DNA from: Corynebacterium accolens
Lineage (GTDB): Bacteria > Actinomycetota > Actinomycetes > Mycobacteriales > Mycobacteriaceae
Reading direction: 5' to 3'
DNA: 64,000 nt
Assembly: GCF_023520795.1 (NCBI RefSeq)
Contig: NZ_CP046605.1
Coordinates: 496,001-560,000 of the forward strand
Shown piece by piece: positions 30,958-39,145 of this stretch. Position 1 is the first letter of the stretch, and the number at the start of each line of letters is the position of its first letter. Both the position numbers and the translations under genes were made by a program. The notes under the pieces were generated by a model. The model was not told the DNA's origin, did not search any database, and was given only the letters and a program-made list of their open reading frames with translations.

Positions 30958-32022
30958 CTAGTTGCGGGGTGTTACGGGTGGCCGCCAGACGATGCGACCG
31001 CCCACCCTTTCTAGCCGCCCGCGCCGAGGCGGGGCATTGGGATCGTCGTCGTTGATGCCGTTGTGGTAAGCACAGCACACGACGAGGTTGTTCATATTGG
31101 TCTCCCCGCCGCGGCTCCAGGCCGTGAGGTGGTGGACCTGGGATAAATCGGCCGGTTGATTGCATCCGGGCCAGGCGCAGCGCGGATTTTCCGCGGCCGC
31201 CATCATCCTCTGCTTATCGGTGGCCACGCGCGCCGTGCGGTAGAGGTTGACCGGCCCTTCTACAGGATGCACGAGGGTGACATAGCCCGTTTCGCCATCA
31301 CCGCTGCCGTTGCCGCTGGGGCCGGGGGCGGAATAGCCGGCATCGTTAAGCACGCGGCGCAGGTACTCGGTACCGGACATGGTCGCACCGTTGGTGAGAT
31401 CGAGTTGCACGTCGTCGCCGTGGCCGTCGCGGATGCGAATGAATTTCTCCAGCGGCACGATGGCGTTGGTGACCACCGTGGAACGCGCGGCGCTGCCTGC
31501 ACCGAAGAAGATATCTTCCACCGCTTGCAGCGGCTTTTTATCGGCGGCCGTGATCGCGCCCTGCAGATCCGCAATGAAGCGGGAGGTGCCAGTAATGGCG
31601 AGCGTCCAGTAGTCATTGGGGCGCCGGTAGGTGCGCACGCCGGGGCTGACCGTGGACTTTTTCATCTCGCGCACCCGGCGCCGGGCGTGTTTGATAATGG
31701 CGCTCATCTCCGCGGACATCGCACAGCATTCCGCGCGCAGCTCCCACGCCTGCTTCTTGCTGGGCGCGCGGTTGACCACGCGCTCGATGCCGACGAGGAG
31801 GGCAATGGGGTGGGCGTTGGTGCGGGCATCGGCAATGGCGCGGCGCTGCATCCGGCTAAAGGCGGTGCGGCCGTAGTAGCTTTCGCATAAAAGGAGCAGG
31901 TCGGCAGCGATGGCATCGGGCGCGCCGCGCTCCATGAGCTCAGACCCAGATAGCCCGCGGCACGCGGCGATGATATCCATGCCGGGCGCGAGGGCGGTGA
32001 GGTAGGTCTCCAGTGCGTTCAT
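30958..32022 (-). CDS. HNH endonuclease-domain protein, DUF222/13E12 type (copy 1)
   Basis: 354 residues from ATG 32022 (TAGCGT 7 nt upstream; codons further upstream are not needed). The DUF222-like helical domain fills about 1-250. The C-terminal HNH domain at about 285-354 has CAWPGCNQPADLSQVHHL, then W(S)RGGETNMNNLVVCCAYHN, with the zinc Cys and HH pair intact. Closely resembles the gene at 46817-47785 in order and in the ending NDDDPNAPPRRGRLER. These proteins are multi-copy in Actinobacteria; their biological role is unknown. Confidence 0.85.
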   Translation of the reverse strand: MNALETYLTALAPGMDIIAACRGLSGSELMERGAPDAIAADLLLLCESYYGRTAFSRMQRRAIADARTNAHPIALLVGIERVVNRAPSKKQAWELRAECCAMSAEMSAIIKHARRRVREMKKSTVSPGVRTYRRPNDYWTLAITGTSRFIADLQGAITAADKKPLQAVEDIFFGAGSAARSTVVTNAIVPLEKFIRIRDGHGDDVQLDLTNGATMSGTEYLRRVLNDAGYSAPGPSGNGSGDGETGYVTLVHPVEGPVNLYRTARVATDKQRMMAAAENPRCAWPGCNQPADLSQVHHLTAWSRGGETNMNNLVVCCAYHNGINDDDPNAPPRRGRLERVGGRIVWRPPVTPRN

Positions 32023-32029
32023 GCCGCCT

Positions 32030-32035
32030 ACGCTA
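32030..32035 (-). promoter_or_regulatory. -10 element TAGCGT of HNH gene copy 1
   Basis: Ends 7 nt before ATG 32022. Confidence 0.5.
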
Positions 32036-32159
32036 GGGCGGTAGTAGCCCACGCTCAATCGCTAGGGCAACCGCAGGGGCGCTCGCTGTGGATAACCCGA
32101 ATCTGCAGCGCGAAAACCAGGGGAAATCCTGTGGATAAGTCCCCGCAGTGTCGCATGGA

Positions 32160-32579
32160 TTAGACAAAGGCCAGCCGGCGCGTGCCATCCACGTGGGGGA
32201 AGGCGATAAAACTGATACATGAGACCGCAACCCACACCAGCGCTGAGCCCCACGCGGGCAGGCCCAAAATGGGCGCGAGCATAATAAGGAGCCACAAAAT
32301 CATCAGCGGTACTAGTTGCGCGATGGTGGGGATGAGATCGGCATCGTGCCGGTCGGCATAGGAACGCATCTCGCGGCGGTAGGGGTGGGCAAAGACCAAG
32401 ACGAATGCCGCGACGAGGCAGACCGCGGCCCCAGATAGCGTGGCGAAGAAATGGGTGCGGGTGGTTAGCAGCGCGACGGTGGCGCCCAGCAGGATAGAGG
32501 ATCCGAGGCGCACCCACGGCGGGGTGGGGATGGGGGTTGGATTCTCGCGCATAGCACCGTAGGCCTCGTTCAGGTTCAT
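32160..32579 (-). CDS. Small polytopic membrane protein of unknown function
   Basis: 139 residues with four predicted membrane helices (about 25-45, 48-66, 87-105, 108-126) and a short Pro-rich cytosolic N-terminus. No charged or catalytic motif stands out. The start ATG 32579 lies 7 nt after TAGCCT and only 64 bp from the divergent imuA-like gene, so the LexA-like box between them could affect both. I do not recognise the family. Confidence 0.7.
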   Translation of the reverse strand: MNLNEAYGAMRENPTPIPTPPWVRLGSSILLGATVALLTTRTHFFATLSGAAVCLVAAFVLVFAHPYRREMRSYADRHDADLIPTIAQLVPLMILWLLIMLAPILGLPAWGSALVWVAVSCISFIAFPHVDGTRRLAFV

Positions 32580-32586
32580 GCACTTA

Positions 32587-32592
32587 AGGCTA
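32587..32592 (-). promoter_or_regulatory. -10 element TAGCCT of the four-helix membrane protein gene
   Basis: Ends 7 nt before ATG 32579 and abuts the LexA-like box. Confidence 0.5.
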
Positions 32593-32596
32593 CCAT

Positions 32597-32613
32597 TCGA
32601 ACATACAGTTGCA
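32597..32613 (+). promoter_or_regulatory. LexA/SOS-box-like site upstream of imuA-like/imuB
   Basis: TCGAACATACAGTTGCA: the left half matches the actinobacterial SOS consensus (TCGAAC...GTTCGA) and the right half is degenerate. It lies 31 nt before the imuA-like start, beside a CATACT -10 (6 nt before the GTG). Confidence 0.5.
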
Positions 32614-32643
32614 TGTGTCCGGTGGAGGGTTCATACTGTCTGG

Positions 32644-33306
32644 GTGAGTCAAACGAACGTTCGCCTAGAAAAAGCGGTGGCGGGGCTGGAGAGATCCGAC
32701 CGCGTTGCGGTGCTGCGCGCCCGCATGCAGGCGATGGAGCGGGAGAGTGAAGACGATCTGGTAGATACCCTTCCTCAGCTGGCGCGGTTACTTCCTGCAG
32801 GTGGGCTTGCCCGGCGAAAGGTGGTCTCGTGTGCGGAGTGTCCCGCGCTCGTGGTGGAGCTTATCTGTCATCTTACGGCTCACGGGGGTCATGTGGGGAT
32901 AGTGGGATGGCCAGATCTTTCTCTCGCACAGGTTGCCGAAATGGGGAAGCTCAACAACGTGGTCACCGTCCCCGATCCGGGTCTGGAAGCGTGGGCGGTA
33001 ACCAGCGTGCTTGCAGAAGGCATGGACCTTATTATCCACCATGGCCCGCCCAGTGAGCTGAGTCCAGCCAAGGCGCGGCCGGTGTGGGCAAAGATCCGCG
33101 GCGGGCAGGCCGCAGTGCTTACCGTGGGTGCGCGGCTGCCGGGCACCGCGGTGCGCATTGGGGCGGAGGTGAGTACGTATCGGGGCATCGGCAAGGGTAG
33201 CGGGCGCATCCGCGGCGTGGATATCGATCTTGCGGTGGACTCGAAAAAGGGCGTGGCGCGCGGGAGCCTCACCATGGGCGAAGCCCGCAGGTTGGAGGCC
33301 GTATGA
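32644..33306 (+). CDS. ImuA-like protein of the mutasome
   Basis: 220 residues from GTG 32644. It lacks a recognisable Walker A but has the position, size and RecA-like strand pattern (VVELICHLTAHGGHVGIVGWPD, DLIIHHG) of the ImuA' proteins found just upstream of imuB in Actinobacteria. The RecA-core ATPase loop has been lost in that subgroup. The gene overlaps imuB by 4 nt (ATGA). Expected to recruit ImuB and DnaE2 for damage-induced mutagenesis. The name is a family-and-context call. Confidence 0.75.
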   Translation: MSQTNVRLEKAVAGLERSDRVAVLRARMQAMERESEDDLVDTLPQLARLLPAGGLARRKVVSCAECPALVVELICHLTAHGGHVGIVGWPDLSLAQVAEMGKLNNVVTVPDPGLEAWAVTSVLAEGMDLIIHHGPPSELSPAKARPVWAKIRGGQAAVLTVGARLPGTAVRIGAEVSTYRGIGKGSGRIRGVDIDLAVDSKKGVARGSLTMGEARRLEAV

Positions 33307-34835
33307 GGGTGGCCGCGGTGTGGTTTCCGGATTGGCCCATCCAGGCGGTTGGGCAGGCGGGGCCGGTGCTGATCGCGCGCAATCATGCGGTGCTGGTCTG
33401 CGATAGCGCGGCGCGCCGGGCCGGCATTCGGCGCGGGATGCGCCTGCGCCAGGCCCAGGCGATTTGCCCTGAGGTAAAGGTGGTGGAGGCGAACCCGGAT
33501 AAGGACGGCGCGGCCTTCGCGGAGATTGCGGCGGGCTTGGACGCCGTGGCCTCGTCCGTGGAGGTGCTGCGGCCCGGCCTGGCCATCGTGGACGCGGGGG
33601 CGGCGCTGCGCTACCACGGGCCGGAGGCGCTGGAGATGCTTGCCGATGCCACCGCGCACGCCGGTTTTGATTCCACCCTCGGCGTGGCAGACGAGATCGC
33701 CACGGCCATCATCGCGGCCCGGCACCGCGGGGTAGGCGCGGTGGTGCCGGAGGGCGGGTCCCGGGACTTCTTGGCCGCCCAGCCCGTGGGCGTCTTAGCC
33801 GCGGAGGCTGCGCTGGGGTTTTCTGCGGAATTTGTGGCGCAGCTACAGAAATTGGGCGTGCGCCGGTTAGGTGATGTGGCGGCGCTGCCATTTAAGCAGG
33901 TGGTTACCCGGTTTGGGCAGCAGGGAAAACGCGCGCACGAGGTGGCGCACGCGCGGGCGGACCGGCGCGTGTCCCCGGAAATGGCGCGGCCCGATCTGTC
34001 CGTGAGCAGCGAGCAATCCATCGAGCGCGTGGATGCGGCGGCATTCGTGGCCCGGCAATTGGCCGCGCAGTTGCACGTGCGGTTGGCGGAGGCGGAAGTG
34101 GTGTGCGTGCGCCTGCGCGTGGTGGCGGAGCTGGCCACTGGTGAAACCGTGGCCCGGGTATGGCGCACGCACGAGGCGTTGACGGAGCAAGCGACCGCGG
34201 ACCGGGTGCGCTGGCAGCTGGATGGGTGGCTTACGGCGGCGCGCTCGAGTGGCAAGGACGGCGCCGCGATCGTGCGGCTGGTGCTCGAGCCGGTGGAGGT
34301 GGCTAGGCCGCAGGCCGATGGCCTCTGGGGCGGGGATACCTCGCAGGAACAGGTCAAGCGGGTGATTTCGCGCGTGCAATCGCAGCTGGGCATAGACCGC
34401 GTCTTGCAGCCGCGGGCCGCCGGTGGCCGTGGGGTGGCCGAGCGCATCGAGTACGTGCCCTATGGGGAGCAGCGCGATGCCACGCCGCAGGGCAGCTGGC
34501 CGGGCAGGATTCCCGCACCGCTTCCCGCGCGCCTAGGCGGCGGGCCGAACCACCCGGCCGCGCGCATTCGGCTTATCGATGCCGCCGCGCGGGACGTCAT
34601 CGTCACCGCTGAGGCCCTTCTATCCTCTGTGCCCGTGGCGCTCGGGTGGGGCGCGCACCGCTACCGCGTTATCGGCTGGGCTGGCCCGTGGCCGGTGGAT
34701 ACGCAGTGGTGGACTGAAAAGCCGCAGCACGCGGCGCGGTTACAAATTGTGGGCCAGGCTGAGCGGGAGCAACGCCAGCGCGCCTGGCTTTTAGTGTGGT
34801 CAGAGGGGCGCTGGCGCGTGGAAGCGACGTATTAG
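33303..34835 (+). CDS. imuB: Y-family polymerase-like protein ImuB
   Basis: 510 residues, DinB/Y-family fold. The catalytic acid residues of true Pol IV are absent: MRVAAVWFPDWPIQA replaces the DxD start and AIVDAGAALRYHG replaces the SIDE motif, as in catalytically dead ImuB. It serves as a beta-clamp adaptor linking DnaE2 to the lesion. The long C-terminal region (about 370-510) is typical. dnaE2 is 4.3 kb downstream rather than adjacent. Convergent with a lipoprotein gene, overlapping by 4 nt. Confidence 0.9.
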   Translation: MRVAAVWFPDWPIQAVGQAGPVLIARNHAVLVCDSAARRAGIRRGMRLRQAQAICPEVKVVEANPDKDGAAFAEIAAGLDAVASSVEVLRPGLAIVDAGAALRYHGPEALEMLADATAHAGFDSTLGVADEIATAIIAARHRGVGAVVPEGGSRDFLAAQPVGVLAAEAALGFSAEFVAQLQKLGVRRLGDVAALPFKQVVTRFGQQGKRAHEVAHARADRRVSPEMARPDLSVSSEQSIERVDAAAFVARQLAAQLHVRLAEAEVVCVRLRVVAELATGETVARVWRTHEALTEQATADRVRWQLDGWLTAARSSGKDGAAIVRLVLEPVEVARPQADGLWGGDTSQEQVKRVISRVQSQLGIDRVLQPRAAGGRGVAERIEYVPYGEQRDATPQGSWPGRIPAPLPARLGGGPNHPAARIRLIDAAARDVIVTAEALLSSVPVALGWGAHRYRVIGWAGPWPVDTQWWTEKPQHAARLQIVGQAEREQRQRAWLLVWSEGRWRVEATY

Positions 34836-35389
34836 GAGCGAATATCTACCACGAGGCGCGTGGGATTTTCTAGCACCTGCACGGAATAAGGCTTGCGCTG
34901 GTTCATGCCGATGACAAACTGGCTGCGGCCCTCGTAGGTGCGGCCGTTGACCACTTGGGTAATAACGCCGCCGGCAGGTGCCTCGACGATGCCAATGCGC
35001 GGCTCGTCGATGCCTGCCTCAAACGGATAGACCACGCCATCGATATTGACATTGAGCGCGGTATCGCCGGCATAGTTAATGGGTTGGCCAGAGCCTTGCT
35101 GCTTGGGATTATCGGCGTAATCCACGAACCAGCCCGGGGAACCCTCGCCCTCGAGCTCGAAGACGGCGCGCTCAAAACCATCGTGCTGGCCCACGCGCAC
35201 CTTGGTCACCACGAGCTGCGAAGGGGCCTCGGGGCGCAGCGTTTTCATGCTCATATCCGCCTCACCCAGCGGGTTGATGTGCGAGTTTCCCACAGAGGCC
35301 GCCATGGTGGTGTCATCCGCTGATTCGGTGCTGCAGCCGGTGAGGAAGGCTGCGGCGGCAAGCAGGAGCGAGAGGCGGGCTTTATACAT
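34832..35389 (-). CDS. Lipoprotein with AMIN-like domain
   Basis: 185 residues from ATG 35389. The signal peptide MYKARLSLLLAAAAFLTGC ends in a lipobox (LTGC, Cys about residue 19). The following domain (about 60-185) has the beta-rich AMIN-like pattern with FERAVFELEG, YVVDIRS-type ending (TRLVVDIRS) and a loop SPGWFVDY. AMIN domains bind cell-wall structures in other proteins. TACTCT lies 7 nt before the ATG; the in-frame GTG two codons earlier would leave only 1 nt. Function inferred only as envelope-associated. Confidence 0.85.
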   Translation of the reverse strand: MYKARLSLLLAAAAFLTGCSTESADDTTMAASVGNSHINPLGEADMSMKTLRPEAPSQLVVTKVRVGQHDGFERAVFELEGEGSPGWFVDYADNPKQQGSGQPINYAGDTALNVNIDGVVYPFEAGIDEPRIGIVEAPAGGVITQVVNGRTYEGRSQFVIGMNQRKPYSVQVLENPTRLVVDIRS

Positions 35390-35396
35390 GACCACT

Positions 35397-35402
35397 AGAG
35401 TA
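35397..35402 (-). promoter_or_regulatory. -10 element TACTCT of the AMIN-like lipoprotein gene
   Basis: Ends 7 nt before ATG 35389. Confidence 0.5.
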
Positions 35403-35486
35403 TAATTTCCAGTAATTGCTGCCTAGCGTTGGGGGCAGATCTTGACCGAATTGTTGCCAAATATGTGAGCTGAGTTGCAGACGGGA

Positions 35487-35492
35487 TAGGCT
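35487..35492 (+). promoter_or_regulatory. -10 element TAGGCT of the sucrase/ferredoxin-like gene
   Basis: Ends 7 nt before ATG 35500. Confidence 0.5.
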
Positions 35493-35499
35493 AGGGAAT

Positions 35500-36372
35500 A
35501 TGACCGATTTCTGTTCAGATTACCAGGTGGAACCGCTGCCCGGCACGGCGAAAAAAGAGTCCGTATTTGTCCTCTTTGAGTGGCCCGGCGGCTGGTCGCG
35601 CGATGTGCTTGATGGCGATACTTTTGGCCCGGAGCTTACGGCCCAGCTGAAGAAAAAGCTCAAGGGCCTGGCCGGGCTGCAATTGATTCGCCGTCCCGGC
35701 CGCGATGGCCGCCAGATCGGCACCATGCACCGGTGCTACCTGGTGTGGGCCGAGCAGGGCGTGATGGAATTGGTCCTTTTGACCGGTCCGGAAAAGATCC
35801 TGGACCTGGATCTCACTGCGCCGGGTCGCAACGGGGGAGGATCCCTCGATACGCCGCTGGTTTTGGTGTGCACCCACGCTAAGCGCGATAAGTGCTGCGC
35901 CGTGAAGGGCCGGCCGCTCGCCGCGGAGCTGGTGGAGGATTACCCGGATATGGTGTGGGAGACCTCGCACACGAAGGGGCACCGCTTCGCGCCCTCGGTC
36001 ATGCTCATGCCCTGGGCCTATTCCTTTGGCCGGATGAATAAGGAAGCCGCCGCGCAGATGATTGCGGCGGCGGCGCAAGGAAAGTATTTCTACCCGGTCA
36101 ATCGCGGGCGCGGCATCTTCGGCCCGCGCGGCCAGGTGGCGGAGTTGGCGGTAGCGCGCGAGCTTATCGATGCCTCCGAGGACCTCTACTATGGTCAGCT
36201 CCACGCAGAAGACGAAAAGCAGGGCCCCGTGGTCACGCATGCCGATGGCCGGCGGTGGAGCGTGACGCTCGAGCAGCGCGCCGTGGAAGGAGTGGTCTCG
36301 TCCTGCGGCGACGCGCCCAAGACCGGCAAGGCGCTTGTGGCCACGGGCGTGGAGCTTATTAGCGGCGCATAA
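35500..36372 (+). CDS. Sucrase/ferredoxin-like (Suc_Fer) protein
   Basis: 290 residues. Two conserved segments define the family: CTHAKRDKCCAVKG near residue 125 and HTKGHRFAPSVML near 158. They supply the Cys and His ligands of a thioredoxin-like [2Fe-2S] fold. A C-terminal part with YPVNRGRGIFGPRGQVAELAVARELI follows. The biochemical role in Actinobacteria is unknown despite the inherited name. Convergent with metI, overlapping by 14 nt. Confidence 0.85.
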   Translation: MTDFCSDYQVEPLPGTAKKESVFVLFEWPGGWSRDVLDGDTFGPELTAQLKKKLKGLAGLQLIRRPGRDGRQIGTMHRCYLVWAEQGVMELVLLTGPEKILDLDLTAPGRNGGGSLDTPLVLVCTHAKRDKCCAVKGRPLAAELVEDYPDMVWETSHTKGHRFAPSVMLMPWAYSFGRMNKEAAAQMIAAAAQGKYFYPVNRGRGIFGPRGQVAELAVARELIDASEDLYYGQLHAEDEKQGPVVTHADGRRWSVTLEQRAVEGVVSSCGDAPKTGKALVATGVELISGA

Positions 36373-37039
36373 CCTTGGAGGAGAGCCAGTTGCCGAAGAA
36401 CTGCGCGGCCTGCACCAGCACGATGATGATAAGCGTGGCCACGACGGTGACTTCCCACTCGAAGGCGCGGTAGCCGTAGACGATGGCGAAGTCACCCAGT
36501 CCGCCGCCGCCGACGTAGCCGGCCATGGCGGACATATCCACGATGGCGATAAAGAGGAAGGTATAGCCCAGAATCAGCGGGCCGAGGGCCTCCGGGATAA
36601 TCACGGAGGTAATGATCTTCCACGGTGAAGCGCCCATGGCGCGGGCGGCCTCGATAACGCCTGGGTCGATGGCCACGAGGTTTTGTTCCACCACGCGCGC
36701 CACGGAGAACGTGGCGGCGATGACCATCACGAAGGTGGCCGGTTCACGGCCGATGGACCCGCCCATCACGGCGACGGTGAGCGGCTGCGCAAACGCCAGC
36801 AAAATAATAAACGGGATGGGGCGAACGAAGTTCACCAGCAGGTTGACCACCAGGTAGACGGCCTTATTTTGCAGGATGCCGCCCGGGCGGGCGGTGTAGA
36901 GCAAGATGCCGAGCCCCAGGCCCAGAATGCCGGCGACGACGAGGGTGGTCGAGACCATGATGAGGGTGTCGACGATGGCATCGACAAGCGATCCGCCCAA
37001 GCGGTCCCAGTCGGCGGCGGCGAGATAGTTGACGTTCAT
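36359..37039 (-). CDS. metI: Methionine ABC transporter permease MetI
   Basis: 226 residues with five to six membrane helices and the EAA loop EAARAMGASPWKIITSVIIPEALG near residue 130. Standard MetI length. Overlaps metN by 4 nt (ATGA). Forms the D/L-methionine importer with MetN and MetQ. Confidence 0.93.
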   Translation of the reverse strand: MNVNYLAAADWDRLGGSLVDAIVDTLIMVSTTLVVAGILGLGLGILLYTARPGGILQNKAVYLVVNLLVNFVRPIPFIILLAFAQPLTVAVMGGSIGREPATFVMVIAATFSVARVVEQNLVAIDPGVIEAARAMGASPWKIITSVIIPEALGPLILGYTFLFIAIVDMSAMAGYVGGGGLGDFAIVYGYRAFEWEVTVVATLIIIVLVQAAQFFGNWLSSKVMRR

Positions 37040-38073
37040 CGTTCAATCTCCTCAATTTGAGTGGTGGCAGATAGGGCGCGGTAGAACTCTTCGATGGCGG
37101 CGTCGTTGCCGCTCAAGCGCACGGTGAGCTTGCCAAAGGAGTGCTGCTGCAAGGTGGTAATGCCGCCGTGGACGACGGCGATGGATACGCCCGCATCCTT
37201 CAGCTTGGCCGCGGCGCCGAAAAAGCCGGATTCCTCGGTCAGGTTGATGGTAAACAGGCGGCCTTCGTGGGCGAGCAGGTCATCGGTTTCCACCACGTCG
37301 GGCTCATTGCGCAGCGAGGTGGCGACGAACTTGGCGGCCACGGCGGTCTGGGGATTGGAAAAGACCTGGTAGACGCTGCCTTGTTCCACGACGTGGCCAT
37401 TTTCCATCACCGCAACCTTATCCGCGATGGAGCGCACGACCTCCATTTCGTGGGTGATGACCACGATGGTGATGCCGAGCTCCTTATTCGCCCGGCGCAG
37501 CAGGTCGAGGACCTCCTGCGTGGTGGTGGGGTCGAGGGCGGACGTGGCTTCGTCGGCAAGCAGCAGCGACGGATTCGTGGCCAGGGCGCGCGCGATGCCC
37601 ACGCGCTGCTTCTGGCCGCCGGAAAGCTGCTCAGGGTAGCTTTTCCCCTTATCTCCCAGGCCAACGAAATCCAGCAGCTCCTGCACGCGCTGTTGGCGCT
37701 CGCGCTTGCCGATGCCCTGCAGCTGCAGCGGGTACTCAATATTGCCCGCCGCAGTGCGGGAGTTCATGAGGTTAAACTGCTGGAAGATCATGCCGATATT
37801 GCGGCGGATGCCGCGCAGCTTCTTTTCGGACATGCCGACGATATTTTGGCCATCGAGCAGCAATTCGCCGGAGGTGGGCGTATCCAGGCCGTTGATCATG
37901 CGGACCAGGGTGGATTTGCCGGCGCCGGAGTAGCCGATGATGCCGATGATCTCGCCGGAATCGACGGTCAAGGAGACATCGTCAAGAGCTTTGACCTCGG
38001 CCTTTTTCTGCTGGAAGACCTTGGTGATATTGCGGAACTCGATGCGAGTGCCGTTCTGGGTGGAATCTGCCAC
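37036..38073 (-). CDS. metN: Methionine ABC transporter ATP-binding protein MetN
   Basis: 345 residues from GTG 38073, where the fold begins; the open frame extends 22 codons further without support. Walker A GYSGAGKST near residue 45, signature LSGGQKQR near 147, Walker B LLLADEATSALDP. The C-terminal NIL domain (about 260-345) mediates feedback by methionine in homologues. Contains one exact copy of the repeated 13-mer in a frame different from most others. Confidence 0.95.
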   Translation of the reverse strand: MADSTQNGTRIEFRNITKVFQQKKAEVKALDDVSLTVDSGEIIGIIGYSGAGKSTLVRMINGLDTPTSGELLLDGQNIVGMSEKKLRGIRRNIGMIFQQFNLMNSRTAAGNIEYPLQLQGIGKRERQQRVQELLDFVGLGDKGKSYPEQLSGGQKQRVGIARALATNPSLLLADEATSALDPTTTQEVLDLLRRANKELGITIVVITHEMEVVRSIADKVAVMENGHVVEQGSVYQVFSNPQTAVAAKFVATSLRNEPDVVETDDLLAHEGRLFTINLTEESGFFGAAAKLKDAGVSIAVVHGGITTLQQHSFGKLTVRLSGNDAAIEEFYRALSATTQIEEIER

Positions 38074-38145
38074 GGGTTGCGTCCTTAGTGAGGAAGTGCC
38101 AAACCCCGCCGGGGTGAAAACCGGCGGGGTAGAAGGCAAGGGTGA

Positions 38146-39009
38146 TTAGTCCAAATCTGCTTCGAGCTTGTCCAGGATTTCCTGGAGTTCTTCTGGGGTG
38201 CGCTCGACCTCGACGGAGGTGCCTGCGGAGTCCTCGTCGACGCCCTTTTGTACCGCATCGGAGTGCCAGAGCTCGGCGAGCTTCTTGATGTCCTCGTTAT
38301 CGGCGTCTTCCTCGCGAACGGCAAAGACGTTGATATAAGGCTCTGCCTCTTCGGAGTTCGGATCATCCTGGAAGACGGCGGTGGCCGGATCGATGCCGGC
38401 GCGCTCCAGGAAGGAGTTATTGATAATCGCCGGGGTGCCCTCGCCGTGCGCGGATGGGGTCTGAGCGGCATCGACCGGCACGACCTTGACCTTGGACCTC
38501 TTCTCATCGATGTCCAGCGGGGTCGGGGTGATAAGTCCGTCCTTCTTCAAGGTGATAAGGCCAGCCTGGACCAGCACGTTGATGGCGCGGCCCTGGTTGG
38601 TGGAGTCATTCGGGATGGCAACTTCTTCACCCTCGATGCCGTCGAGGGAGTCGTGGCCCTTCCAGAACAGCGCCAGCGGCACGATTTCGGTGGCGACGAT
38701 GGGCACCAGGTTGGTGCCGTTGCCGTGGTTGTACTCAGCCAGGAACTTTAGGTGCTGGAAGTTATTGGTATCCAGCTCGCCCTGGTTCAGGGCCTGGTTT
38801 GGGGTGTTGTAATCCGAGAAGGACTTGATGTCGATGTCGTAGCCGGCGTCCTTGGCTTCTTGCTCAAAGGCAACCCAGGCCTGCTTTGCATCATCGGTGG
38901 TGCCAACGGTGATGGTCTTGTCATCATCTGCGTCGGAGGAGCAGGCCACGAGGCTGGTGGCGGCGACGGTAACGGCGGCGGTAGCGGCCGCTGCGCGACG
39001 AATCTGCAT
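38146..39009 (-). CDS. metQ: Methionine-binding lipoprotein MetQ
   Basis: 287 residues. Lipoprotein signal MQIRRAAAATAAVTVAATSLVAC with the lipidated Cys at about 23. NlpA family body with VGTTDDAKQAW, ALFWKGHDSLDGI and IPNDSTNQGRAI. AAGGGGA lies 5 nt before ATG 39009. First gene of metQNI; a TAGACAAAGCGGT element shared with metY lies 63-75 bp upstream. Confidence 0.94.
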   Translation of the reverse strand: MQIRRAAAATAAVTVAATSLVACSSDADDDKTITVGTTDDAKQAWVAFEQEAKDAGYDIDIKSFSDYNTPNQALNQGELDTNNFQHLKFLAEYNHGNGTNLVPIVATEIVPLALFWKGHDSLDGIEGEEVAIPNDSTNQGRAINVLVQAGLITLKKDGLITPTPLDIDEKRSKVKVVPVDAAQTPSAHGEGTPAIINNSFLERAGIDPATAVFQDDPNSEEAEPYINVFAVREEDADNEDIKKLAELWHSDAVQKGVDEDSAGTSVEVERTPEELQEILDKLEADLD

Positions 39010-39071
39010 GAGGTCCCCTTACATGTAGGAGTTGAAATAAATTGACCGTTTAGCAATCTAGCAATAAGCGA

Positions 39072-39084
39072 ACCGCTTTGTCTA
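39072..39084 (-). promoter_or_regulatory. McbR-type candidate operator upstream of metQ
   Basis: Reads TAGACAAAGCGGT on the minus strand. The left half TAGAC equals half of the C. glutamicum McbR site (TAGAC-N6-GTCTA); the right half is not conserved. It differs by one base from two sites at metY. Confidence 0.55.
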
Positions 39085-39115
39085 TTGAACGCGTCTCATT
39101 GCGCCGGGTTGTATA

Positions 39116-39138
39116 GAACACTAATTCGACATTACTCT
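39116..39138 (+). promoter_or_regulatory. LexA-like box and -10 of dnaE2
   Basis: GAACACTAATTCGA (39116-39129) resembles a degenerate SOS box. TACTCT (39133-39138) lies 7 nt before GTG 39146. The box would overlap the polymerase footprint. Confidence 0.5.
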
Positions 39139-39145
39139 GTGAAGG

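Noticed and set aside
31156-31890. 244-codon plus-strand frame within HNH copy 1
   Set aside because: Shadow of the minus-strand HNH gene.
39010-39145. SAM riboswitch between metQ and dnaE2
   Set aside because: No conserved SAM-aptamer helices; the protein-operator-like TAGACAAAGCGGT is the better explanation.
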